A stretch of DNA of 64,000 nucleotides. Origin: Cetobacterium sp. ZOR0034 (GTDB taxonomy: Bacteria; Fusobacteriota; Fusobacteriia; Fusobacteriales; Fusobacteriaceae). The stretch lies in NCBI RefSeq assembly GCF_000799075.1, contig NZ_JTLI01000014.1, forward strand, positions 62,001 to 126,000, written 5' to 3'. The first letter of the stretch is position 1. Each line of letters opens with the position of its first letter. The notes under the pieces were generated by a model that ran no database searches, was not told the DNA's origin, and was given only the letters and a program-made list of their open reading frames with translations. A program made the translations under genes and the position numbers. This document shows, piece after piece, positions 34,416 to 41,470 of this stretch.

Positions 34416-36620
34416 TTAAAAGAACAGTTTTCCTATTTGGAATACTAAAGTAGACGCTATATAAGGTATAACTAAAAGTAATCCAATTACAAATCCTGTA
34501 AACTTATATCCGAACTCTTGCTTTATAGCTCCTAAAGTTACTACACAAGGAACTACTAGTAAAATATACACCATAAATGAATAAGCTCTTAGTGGTGCTA
34601 AATTATCTGTCCATAAAGCTTTCGTTGCCGCTACAACTCCACTTCCTTCTTCCTCTATCTCTTCCGCATCAGGTACTGTAAATAATCCACCAATATCAAA
34701 ACTTAAAACTCCTACAACAGAATCTTTTATTGCTATTCCTAACCCAACAACTTGCTCAACTGTATCCTCTACAAATGTTGTTTCTTCCATCTCTTCCGCT
34801 TCTATAACATCTTCAGCTGATTCATCACCTACTAAAACTTGAGCCATAAATCCTACAACAATCTCTTTAGCAGCTAAGCTCGGTGGAATTGCGGCTACTG
34901 TTTCCCATCTATTTGCAAAACCTGTAGGTTGTAAAATTGGTTGGAACGTTTTTCCAAATTTGGCCATATAAGAATTTGATGTATCTCCATGATTTGGGAA
35001 GTATGTCAATGCCCATAAAATCATCAACATTCCCATGATAATTGTTGTTGCTTTTTTTAAGTATGATCCAGTTCTAGTTAAAGTTGATTTTAAAATAACT
35101 CTTAAACTTGGCACTCTATAAGGTGGTAATTCTATAAGTAATGCTCTTCCTTCAGATTTAAACATTTCAAAATTCTTTAAAACCAACCCTGTTAATATTG
35201 CTACAACAATTCCTAAAACATATAACGACATTACAACTAATCCAGCTTTAGCTCCAAAGAACGCCGCTGTAAATAACCCATATACAGGAAGCCTTGCTCC
35301 ACAAGACATGAACGGTGCCATTGCTGCGGTCAATCTTCTTGATGAATCATCCTCTAAAGTTCTTGTTGCATATATTGCTGGTACAGTACATCCAAATCCA
35401 AGAACCATCGGAACAAACGCCTTACCATTTAATCCTAATTTTGTCATTATCTTATCCATAAGGAAAGCAACTCTAGACATATATCCACTTTCCTCAAGTA
35501 AAGCTAAGAAGAAGTATAAATAAAGCATTAATGGAACGAATACAACTACTCCACCTACTCCACCTAATATACCATCCATAACTAATGATGCTAACCAATC
35601 TGGGGTATTTTCATCTATTAACAACCCTACATATTTCCCTATATAGTCACTTACAAATCCATCTACCCAATCAATCAATGGTGCTGAACCATTAAATACA
35701 GTTCCCATCAATCCAACTATAATTAAGAAGAAGATTGGTAATCCCAAATATTTATTTAGTAAAACTCTATCAACTTTATCAGTGAAATCTAATCTAGATT
35801 TTATTGATGTTGTAAATGTTTTTGCTAAAATACCCTTTACAGTTCCATATCTACCTTCTGCGAATATAGTTTCTATATCCTCATCATGATCATCTTCTAA
35901 TTGCTTCGTTCTCTTTATTATTTCAGAATCTAATTCATATCCATACTCTGATTTTAATATCTCTATTAAATGAGAATCTTGCTCTAATAATTTGATTGCT
36001 AAAAAATCCTCTCCGAATTTTTTTGATGCTTTGATTAACTTTTCATTACAATTAATATCACACTTTATTTTTTCAATTGCATCTTGTAAACAACTATCAA
36101 ATAAAAGAGTGTATTTCTTATACTCTTTTTTTGCTTTTGCTATCTCTAAAGCTTTATCTAATAGTTCCTGTAAACCTGTTCTTTTTGTTGCTGATGTCAT
36201 AACAACATCCATTTCTATCATATCTGTAAACTTTTTCATATCTAACTTATAGTTTAATTTTTCAAATTCGTCATAGAAATTCAATGCCATTACCATTGGT
36301 TTCTCTAACTCTTTCAATAACATTGTTAAATATAAATTTCTCTCTAAGTTTGTTGAATCAACTATATTTATGATTACATCCGGTTTTTCATTTATTATAA
36401 AATCTCTTGTTATTGTTTCTTCTAAAGTATAAGGACTTAAACTGTATACTCCAGGTAAATCTATACACTGAATTCTCTCTCCGTTATAATCAAATTCAGC
36501 TTCTTTTTTCTCAACTGTAACACCTGCCCAGTTCCCAACCTTTAGATTAGAACCTGCTATTGCGTTTATCAATGCTGATTTCCCTACATTTGGATTTCCT
36601 GTAAATGCTATTTTTATCAT
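34416..36620 (-). CDS. feoB: Ferrous iron transport protein B
   Basis: A 734-residue inner-membrane ferrous iron permease with an N-terminal G protein. G1 GNPNVGKS is at 8-15, then the G2 region NWAGVTVEKKE, G3 DLPGVYSLSPY and G4 NFYDE. The membrane part has the FeoB cores VPLMLYLYFFLALLEESGYMSR and VLGFGCTVPAI with its Cys, and later GARLPVYG. A Glu-rich stretch near 605-625 (acidic loop before the last segments) is longer than in many FeoB proteins. feoA lies 9 bases upstream and the small Cys-rich protein 20 bases downstream. Used for Fe(II) uptake under anaerobic conditions. Confidence 0.96.
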   Translation of the reverse strand: MIKIAFTGNPNVGKSALINAIAGSNLKVGNWAGVTVEKKEAEFDYNGERIQCIDLPGVYSLSPYTLEETITRDFIINEKPDVIINIVDSTNLERNLYLTMLLKELEKPMVMALNFYDEFEKLNYKLDMKKFTDMIEMDVVMTSATKRTGLQELLDKALEIAKAKKEYKKYTLLFDSCLQDAIEKIKCDINCNEKLIKASKKFGEDFLAIKLLEQDSHLIEILKSEYGYELDSEIIKRTKQLEDDHDEDIETIFAEGRYGTVKGILAKTFTTSIKSRLDFTDKVDRVLLNKYLGLPIFFLIIVGLMGTVFNGSAPLIDWVDGFVSDYIGKYVGLLIDENTPDWLASLVMDGILGGVGGVVVFVPLMLYLYFFLALLEESGYMSRVAFLMDKIMTKLGLNGKAFVPMVLGFGCTVPAIYATRTLEDDSSRRLTAAMAPFMSCGARLPVYGLFTAAFFGAKAGLVVMSLYVLGIVVAILTGLVLKNFEMFKSEGRALLIELPPYRVPSLRVILKSTLTRTGSYLKKATTIIMGMLMILWALTYFPNHGDTSNSYMAKFGKTFQPILQPTGFANRWETVAAIPPSLAAKEIVVGFMAQVLVGDESAEDVIEAEEMEETTFVEDTVEQVVGLGIAIKDSVVGVLSFDIGGLFTVPDAEEIEEEGSGVVAATKALWTDNLAPLRAYSFMVYILLVVPCVVTLGAIKQEFGYKFTGFVIGLLLVIPYIASTLVFQIGKLFF

Positions 36621-36629
36621 CTCTATCTC

Positions 36630-36857
36630 CTATCCGTCTATCTCTATTTCAATATTTTGTGCATCTTGTTTTCTTATAGCGATGTTTGTTGATTTTACAA
36701 TAAACTCTTGTGGATCTCCTAGGGGCGCATTTCTTTCTAATTTAATAATCTCACCGTTAGTTACTCCCATGTCAACTAACCTTTTTTTCAATTCGCCAAT
36801 TTTCCCAATTTTGACGATTTTTGCTGATTCTCCTCTTTTTAATTCTGTTAACTTCAT
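36630..36857 (-). CDS. feoA: FeoA-like SH3 protein 1
   Basis: A 75-residue SH3-fold protein of the FeoA family: LKRGESAKIVKIG, LKKRLVDMGVTNGEIIKLERNAPLGDP and IRKQDAQNIEIE are the standard FeoA core. It is a cytoplasmic partner that modulates FeoB. It ends 9 bases before feoB. GGGAGG lies 5 bases before the ATG. A terminator lies between it and the second feoA copy upstream, so its expression may depend on readthrough or a promoter of its own. Confidence 0.92.
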   Translation of the reverse strand: MKLTELKRGESAKIVKIGKIGELKKRLVDMGVTNGEIIKLERNAPLGDPQEFIVKSTNIAIRKQDAQNIEIEIDG

Positions 36858-36912
36858 TCAAGCCTCCCAACTCATTAGTCATAAATATATTTTGAAACAC
36901 AAAGTATATTTG

Positions 36913-36946
36913 GAAAAATTTAAATCACAGGATAATCCTGTGATTT
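36913..36946 (-). terminator. Terminator between the two feoA genes
   Basis: Reverse strand: AAATCACAGG (36946-36937), loop ATTAT, CCTGTGATTT (36931-36922), then AAATTTTTCC. It lies 4 bases after the upstream feoA stop. It would reduce transcription into feoA1-feoB. Confidence 0.75.
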
Positions 36947-36950
36947 ATTC

Positions 36951-37172
36951 TTACTCATTTCCTATTATTATTTTGTTTGCCAACCCAAAATTTAATACAT
37001 ACTTCGTTTCATTTATTTTAACAATATAATTACTTTGATCATCTCTAAGTAAACATATTTTATTTCCTATACAAAAACCTTTTTCTGTCAGTCTACTCTT
37101 ATCTTTGTCTCTACCTTTTATCTCTTTTATAACAAACTCTTTATTTTGTTCTGCAAAAACTAATGGCGTCAT
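36951..37172 (-). CDS. FeoA-like SH3 protein 2
   Basis: A 73-residue FeoA-domain protein (FVIKEIKGRDKDKSRLTEKGFCIGNKICLLRDD, then NYIVKINETKYVLNFGLANKIII). It has the FeoA fold but diverges from the 75-residue copy beside feoB, and its loop region has a Cys. It is first in the feo region, with AGGAGG near the ATG and a perfect consensus promoter with a palindromic operator 40 bases upstream. Two FeoA proteins next to one FeoB is common in clostridia and fusobacteria; a separate regulatory role is inferred because a terminator follows it. Confidence 0.85.
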   Translation of the reverse strand: MTPLVFAEQNKEFVIKEIKGRDKDKSRLTEKGFCIGNKICLLRDDQSNYIVKINETKYVLNFGLANKIIIGNE

Positions 37173-37208
37173 AGAATAAACCTCCTAGTAATAATTTCCT
37201 ATCTATAC

Positions 37209-37223
37209 TAGAATTATATTCTA
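37209..37223. promoter_or_regulatory. Palindrome overlapping the feo -10 element
   Basis: TAGAA (37209-37213) TTATA TTCTA (37219-37223), a perfect 15-bp palindrome containing the -10 of the feo promoter. This is the expected site for an iron-responsive repressor of the Fur or DtxR/MntR type; it does not match the classical Fur box closely. Function is inferred. Confidence 0.5.
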
Positions 37224-37241
37224 TGCAGTAACATTTGTCAA
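37213..37241 (-). promoter_or_regulatory. Consensus promoter of the feo region
   Basis: Reverse strand: TTGACA (37241-37236), 17 bases, TATAAT (37218-37213), a perfect consensus. It lies directly after the hairpin that ends the upstream TtcA-like gene. Confidence 0.85.
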
Positions 37242-37242
37242 G

Positions 37243-37271
37243 AATAAAACTTTGATTATTAAAGTTTTATT
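37243..37271 (-). terminator. Hairpin at the end of the second TtcA-like gene
   Basis: AATAAAACTTT (37243-37253) with AAAGTTTTATT (37261-37271), 11 bp perfect, loop of seven. No T-run follows beyond the stem itself, so termination is uncertain. The TtcA-like stop codon begins in the stem. Confidence 0.45.
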
Positions 37272-38215
37272 TATGCAAACAGATCTTTAATGCTATGTAA
37301 CATAACACTTCTTATATTTGGACTATCCTTTGATAACTCCTCTATCATCTTCTTAACTTTTAAACGTTTAGAGTTATCACTTGTTTCATAAGGGCAATCA
37401 TTATGAAGAATTGGTAATCCTAATTTCTTAGCATACCTAATTGTTTCTTTCTCTTCAACATATGCAAGAGGTCTTATTACTCTCAATCCATATTCTTCAG
37501 AATCATAAGCAGGTTTCATAACTCCCATATTTCCTTGATATAAAACATTTAATAAAAATGTTTCTACAATATCATCCTTATGATGTCCTAAAACAAGTTT
37601 ATTTATATTCTGTTCTTTCATAGCTTTATATAAAATCCCTCTTCTTACTCTAGCACACATAAAACATGGATTTTTTAATTCAGCATTTGTTAAAATACTT
37701 TCTCCTATCGATGTTTCTATAACCTGTAACTCTGTTCCTAGCTTTCTGCAATACTCTTGTATATCTCCATATTTCCCTCCCTCTTCAACAGGGTGGATGT
37801 GAATCGGAAATATTTCAAACTTTATTCCTGATATTTTTTGAATTCTTATTAAAGCATTTAGCACAGTTAAGCTATCCTTTCCTCCTGAAATACCTATAGC
37901 TACTCTATCTCCTTCTTCAATCATATTATAATCATGCATAGCTTTTCCTATTGGACTCCATAAAGTCTTTTCAAAACCTTTATCTTGTATAAAAGCTAAA
38001 ATCTCCTTCTCATCTAATTTATTTAATGAGATTTTTAGTCCTGTTTGTTTATATATTTTATCTATTAATTTTATTATTTTATTTTGTGAATATGAAATCT
38101 CTATCTTGATTTCCTCTTTTGAATTAGTTACTAAAACCTTATCTTCTTGTACTTCAAATGTGTATGCTTGAAAGACATATCCATTTAAATCTTTTATATT
38201 ATCTATCTTTAACAC
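37271..38215 (-). CDS. TtcA-like PP-loop tRNA thiolase (paralogue 2)
   Basis: A 314-residue PP-loop protein: ISGGKDSLTVL is preceded by an extra N-terminal stretch of about 90 residues. It has CFMCARVRRGILYK and the GHHKDDIVETFLLNVLY block, as in TtcA, which inserts sulfur into C32 of tRNA with an Fe-S cluster. I choose the GTG at 38215, because AAGGAG lies 9 bases upstream and it starts 4 bases after the upstream stop; the ATG at 38248 overlaps the previous gene and lacks a good site. It is a divergent tandem paralogue of the 268-residue gene; whether both act on tRNA is not known. Confidence 0.8.
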   Translation of the reverse strand: MLKIDNIKDLNGYVFQAYTFEVQEDKVLVTNSKEEIKIEISYSQNKIIKLIDKIYKQTGLKISLNKLDEKEILAFIQDKGFEKTLWSPIGKAMHDYNMIEEGDRVAIGISGGKDSLTVLNALIRIQKISGIKFEIFPIHIHPVEEGGKYGDIQEYCRKLGTELQVIETSIGESILTNAELKNPCFMCARVRRGILYKAMKEQNINKLVLGHHKDDIVETFLLNVLYQGNMGVMKPAYDSEEYGLRVIRPLAYVEEKETIRYAKKLGLPILHNDCPYETSDNSKRLKVKKMIEELSKDSPNIRSVMLHSIKDLFA

Positions 38216-38219
38216 TTTT

Positions 38220-39026
38220 CTATTCTCCTTTTCCCGTTTCAGATACATATCCTAATACATAATCTAAATTTATATTTTTCATTGAATTAAATATACTTTG
38301 CTTTATTTGTGGATTAGTTTTTTCTAACGTTGCTAAAAGATTTTTGATCTCTTTTCTCTTTGAATCAACTTTTCCTGATTCAATTGGACATCCACAAGCC
38401 ATTGCTGCTATTTCATTCTTTTTAGTAAAATTGATAATATCTTGTTCTTTTATATAAATCAACGGTCTTATCAACTCCATCTTTCCACTTGTCGATTTCA
38501 CCTTAGGTATCATTGTTTTTACAGTTCCTGCATAAAACATATTTATCATTGCTGTCTCAACCATATCATCAAAATGATGTCCTAAAGCTAGTTTATTATA
38601 TCCCAACTCCTCAACCTTGTTATAAAGAACACCTCTTCTCATCTTTGCACATAAGAAGCATGGACTATCAGGTGATGATTCAAATGCTATCTCCCAAACA
38701 TTAGCATCAAATATCTCACATGGGATTCCTAACTCTTCTAAATTTACTTTAAATTGCTCTAAGTCCATTGATCCAAATCCAGGATTCATAGATATAAAAG
38801 CCACCTCAAAATTTTTACTTCTATCTTTTTTTAACTCTTGGAATAGTTTCGAAAGTAGCAAGCTATCTTTTCCTCCAGATACCCCTACTGCGATTTTATC
38901 TCCATCTTGAATCAAATCAAAATCTTTTATAGCTTTCATAAATTTAGACCATATTTTTTTTCTGTATGCAGTTCTTATAGAGTGCTCAACCATATCTTTT
39001 TTCGTTTCAAAAACTTTTTCTTCCAT
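38220..39026 (-). CDS. ttcA: TtcA-like PP-loop tRNA thiolase (paralogue 1)
   Basis: A 268-residue PP-loop ATPase: VSGGKDSLLLSKLF near residue 49, CFLCAKMRRGVLYNK and LGHHFDDMVETAMINMFY. These are the TtcA cores, including the first CxxC of the Fe-S site; further cysteines occur in AMACGCP. It most likely catalyses 2-thiocytidine formation at tRNA position 32. GGAGGG precedes the ATG. The second, longer paralogue follows with a 4-base gap, and a Cys-repeat gene lies divergently upstream. Cytoplasmic. Confidence 0.85.
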   Translation of the reverse strand: MEEKVFETKKDMVEHSIRTAYRKKIWSKFMKAIKDFDLIQDGDKIAVGVSGGKDSLLLSKLFQELKKDRSKNFEVAFISMNPGFGSMDLEQFKVNLEELGIPCEIFDANVWEIAFESSPDSPCFLCAKMRRGVLYNKVEELGYNKLALGHHFDDMVETAMINMFYAGTVKTMIPKVKSTSGKMELIRPLIYIKEQDIINFTKKNEIAAMACGCPIESGKVDSKRKEIKNLLATLEKTNPQIKQSIFNSMKNINLDYVLGYVSETGKGE

Positions 39027-39084
39027 TTTCCCTCCAATTAAATTCTATAGGTTTTCATTCCATTATACCATGCTTGCAAAAAAA

Positions 39085-39113
39085 TTAACAATTCTTTTTT
39101 TTTGTGTTAAAAT
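39085..39113 (+). promoter_or_regulatory. Promoter of the Cys-repeat gene
   Basis: TTAACA (39085-39090), 17 bases, TAAAAT (39108-39113), about 36 bases before the ATG. The -35 is one base from consensus. Confidence 0.6.
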
Positions 39114-39148
39114 GTTCTTAATCTTAATTTATGAGGTGAATAAAATTT

Positions 39149-39499
39149 ATGAATAAAATAGAAACTGCTGTTTTAGACTTTCTAAAAAGCGGAATGGTTT
39201 ATAGTGATGGTGCCATCATGAAAAACCTTGGTATCAATGAATTAGAGTTAGAAAACATCTATAATTCTCTTACAAAACAAGGGTATTTAGAAAGTTATGA
39301 AGATTTTCTAAAAAGAAATCCCGACTATGAAAAGGGAGAGGAGGAACACTCTTGTGGGGGATGTAGCTCTGGAGGATGTTCTTCTAGCGGTTGTAGCTCT
39401 GGGGGATGTTCTTCTGGGGGATGTTCTTCAAAAGATGACGATATCGACTACTCTAAAATTAAAGTTTTAACAGAAAAAGCTTTTATCTATTCTTACTAA
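39149..39499 (+). CDS. Winged-helix-like protein with Cys/Gly/Ser repeat
   Basis: A 116-residue protein that I cannot match to a named family with certainty. Residues about 1-60 look like a small winged helix (ETAVLDFLKSG, GAIMKNLGINELELENIYNSLTKQGYLESYEDF). Then comes a repeat with six cysteines, C69, C72, C77, C82, C87 and C92, separated by SSGG/SSSG. The last 20 residues have no cysteine. FeoC proteins also combine a winged helix with cysteines that sense iron-sulfur state, and the feo operon is 2.0 kb away, so an iron- or redox-sensing regulator is a reasonable inference. GAGGTG lies about 10 bases before ATG. Single gene, own promoter and terminator. Confidence 0.6.
   Translation: MNKIETAVLDFLKSGMVYSDGAIMKNLGINELELENIYNSLTKQGYLESYEDFLKRNPDYEKGEEEHSCGGCSSGGCSSSGCSSGGCSSGGCSSKDDDIDYSKIKVLTEKAFIYSY
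39353..39430 (+). repeat. 15-base coding repeat of the Cys tract
   Basis: TGT codons at 39362, 39377, 39392, 39407 and 39422 recur every 15 bases, preceded by one at 39353. Units alternate between two spellings (with TTCTTC or AGCTCT), so they look like amplified segments. Tandem repeats of this kind can change copy number by slippage. Confidence 0.75.
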
Positions 39500-39502
39500 A
39501 AA

Positions 39503-39530
39503 AAGGAGGGCAATAAATTTTGTCCTCCTT
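39503..39530. terminator. Bidirectional terminator after the Cys-repeat gene
   Basis: AAGGAGGGCAA (39503-39513) with TTGTCCTCCTT (39520-39530), 11 bp with one G-U, followed by CTTTT. It separates convergent genes. Confidence 0.78.
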
Positions 39531-39533
39531 CTT

Positions 39534-39965
39534 TTAAAATATTTTATTCAATTTTGATCCACCACTTATTTGAACATCCGCCACTACTTTAGAAATCTCA
39601 TTTGATAACTCCTCCATAGAAACCTCATATCTGAAAAACCAATAAAAATTGTATCCCGGTGATGACGTTATACAAATCGCTTTCAACTTAAACAATTTAA
39701 AACTAAAGGTATCCAATGTTCCTAGTTGAAAAAGTGGTATTGAAAATATCTTTATTCTATTTCTTAATTTAAAAACACTAATCAAACGAGTATTTGTTAT
39801 TAAAAATGAATTTATTTTATTGTCATATGCTGTATAAAGAGTTTCATTTGGATATATTATATCTTTATTGTCTGGATTTCTTAAAAAGTTAATGGTGTTA
39901 ACTTTTTTCATTTTACTCATCGGCACTAAAAGAAACATAAGAATAACTTTGATTCCTGTAAGCAT
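39534..39965 (-). CDS. PH-domain-like membrane-associated hypothetical protein
   Basis: A 143-residue protein not recognised as a named family. It starts with a hydrophobic segment (about 1-17) and then shows a beta-rich stretch whose pattern (ETLYTAYDNKINSFLITNTRLISVFKLRNRIKIF) resembles the bacterial PH domain of short YvbH/YdbT-like proteins. A GGGGS-like low-complexity element is absent. AAAGGAG lies about 8 bases before the ATG. It lies 68 bases downstream of the zinc-ribbon gene and may share its transcript. Function unknown; the PH reading is a weak structural guess. Confidence 0.35.
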   Translation of the reverse strand: MLTGIKVILMFLLVPMSKMKKVNTINFLRNPDNKDIIYPNETLYTAYDNKINSFLITNTRLISVFKLRNRIKIFSIPLFQLGTLDTFSFKLFKLKAICITSSPGYNFYWFFRYEVSMEELSNEISKVVADVQISGGSKLNKIF

Positions 39966-40033
39966 AGATTTAACTCCTTTTAAATTTTATATTCTATTCT
40001 TACTCTCTTCAATCTTCGTTTCTTTTTTAGAAT

Positions 40034-40435
40034 TTAAAAAATTATACTTTCTAACAAAGCTTGTTCTTCCTCATCTAAATATGCATTCTCCAGTAACTCT
40101 TCTGCCCATGAATATTTTTCTTTTATGCTATTTAATATATATATTGCTGTTACTTTTACTATCGGAGTTTCACTCCACATAGCTCCACTTAAAAATCTAA
40201 AATCATTTTCTTTTGATCTCTTTATATTTTTCAAAAGTTCTATACAACTATCACATAAAAATATACATCTATCATAATCTGGTTCATCTTTTGACGGCGG
40301 AACTTCAAAAACAGACAATTTAACTCCTATCGCCTCACACAATTCACACTTTGATTTTGATCTTCTAGCCAAATTTTTTCCAAATCCAGAAACTATACTC
40401 AATCTCTCCTGATGCTTATCAAACCCTTTTGCCAC
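40034..40435 (-). CDS. PhnA-like zinc-ribbon protein
   Basis: A 133-residue cytoplasmic protein. Two cysteine pairs, CELC (about 30-33) and CDSC (about 61-64), flank an EVPP segment and form a zinc ribbon with the spacing of the PhnA N-terminal ribbon family. The C-terminal half is acidic and helical, with no further domain. It lies 17 bases downstream of rlmF in the same transcript. PhnA-like proteins are not known enzymes here; nucleic-acid binding is possible but not shown. No phosphonate genes are nearby, so the E. coli naming should not be carried over. Confidence 0.55.
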   Translation of the reverse strand: MAKGFDKHQERLSIVSGFGKNLARRSKSKCELCEAIGVKLSVFEVPPSKDEPDYDRCIFLCDSCIELLKNIKRSKENDFRFLSGAMWSETPIVKVTAIYILNSIKEKYSWAEELLENAYLDEEEQALLESIIF

Positions 40436-40452
40436 AATATATCCTCCTAATT

Positions 40453-41352
40453 TTATTTTTTTCTAAAAGTCCAAGCCAATACTCTACTTATTTTTTGTCC
40501 CTGAGTCATCTCTAATATTTTACAATTAGCACCTAATTTTTCAAGAATTTTCACTGTTGGTTTTATGTTATCTTTATTCGAAATCAAACTTGTAAAATAA
40601 AATACTTGAGATGCAAATATCGCACTCTCCTTTGCCATTTTCTTCAAGAAAAGACGTTCGCCTCCTGGACACCATAATTCAGCTTTCTGTCCACCAAAAT
40701 TCAAACCTTTTTTTATATCTTTATTACCTTTATTTAAATTATCAACTTTTCTTTTATTTGCTTTTAAGGCGTCTTCAAGTGATGAATGAAATGGCGGATT
40801 ACACATTGTCAAATCAAATTTATCCTCACTTTCAATAATCCCTATAAAAATATGATTTTTATCTTTTTGAAGTTTCAAAGTAACTTTGTTTTTTAAGTTT
40901 TCATTTAAATCAACTATTTTTTGAGCATTTTCTATAGATTTTGGATCTATATCCGATGCAACATAGTTCCAATCATAAGTTTGGCTTCCTATTATAGGAT
41001 ATATACAGTTTGCTCCCGTTCCTATATCAAGTACTCTTACATCTTTCTTTTTTAATAGTAACTCTGCGATATAATGGATATAGTCAGCTCTCCCCGGAAT
41101 TGGAGGACATAAAAATCCATCTGGAATATTCCACTCATCTACATTATAATAAGTTTTGATCAATGCTTTATTAAGACTTATAACCGCTTTATTATCACTA
41201 AAGTCAATGGTTTCTTCTCCTATCGGATTTTTTATTACAAATGATTTTAACTCTGGTAAGTTTTCTTTTAAGCTTTTAAAATCATATCTTCCTTTATGTG
41301 GATTATTAGGATGTAATTCTCCTTTTTTTATATCTTTTTTCAATACCAACAT
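40453..41352 (-). CDS. rlmF: 23S rRNA adenine-1618 N6-methyltransferase
   Basis: A 299-residue SAM-dependent methyltransferase. The family opening HPNNPHKGRYDFKSLKENLPELKSFV is visible, followed by IDFSDNKAVISLNKALI, LDIGTGANCIYPIIGS (SAM binding) and the catalytic NPPFHSS (N6-adenine type). This set is diagnostic of RlmF. AAGGAG lies only a base before the ATG, so the true start may be a TTG one or three codons further on. First of a likely two- or three-gene transcript with the zinc ribbon and PH-like genes. Confidence 0.92.
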   Translation of the reverse strand: MLVLKKDIKKGELHPNNPHKGRYDFKSLKENLPELKSFVIKNPIGEETIDFSDNKAVISLNKALIKTYYNVDEWNIPDGFLCPPIPGRADYIHYIAELLLKKKDVRVLDIGTGANCIYPIIGSQTYDWNYVASDIDPKSIENAQKIVDLNENLKNKVTLKLQKDKNHIFIGIIESEDKFDLTMCNPPFHSSLEDALKANKRKVDNLNKGNKDIKKGLNFGGQKAELWCPGGERLFLKKMAKESAIFASQVFYFTSLISNKDNIKPTVKILEKLGANCKILEMTQGQKISRVLAWTFRKK

Positions 41353-41401
41353 TCTCCTTTTAACTTTTGTTTTAAATTAGTTTAACATTTTTAATTTTAA
41401 T

Positions 41402-41458
41402 AAGCAATAAAAGAGGTCTTATCAAAAAGAATTACTTTTCTCTTTTGATAAAACCTCT
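41402..41458 (-). terminator. Terminator after the SSS symporter
   Basis: Reverse strand: 16-bp arms AGAGGTTTTATCAAAA (41458-41443) and TTTTGATAAGACCTCT (41427-41412), one wobble, followed by TTTATT. It closes the GH105-symporter operon. Confidence 0.85.
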
Positions 41459-41470
41459 CATTTTCTCACT

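Noticed and set aside
39353-39430. The Cys repeat as a CRISPR array or mobile element
   Set aside because: The 15-base unit is in frame, has no unique spacers and codes for a regular amino-acid pattern.
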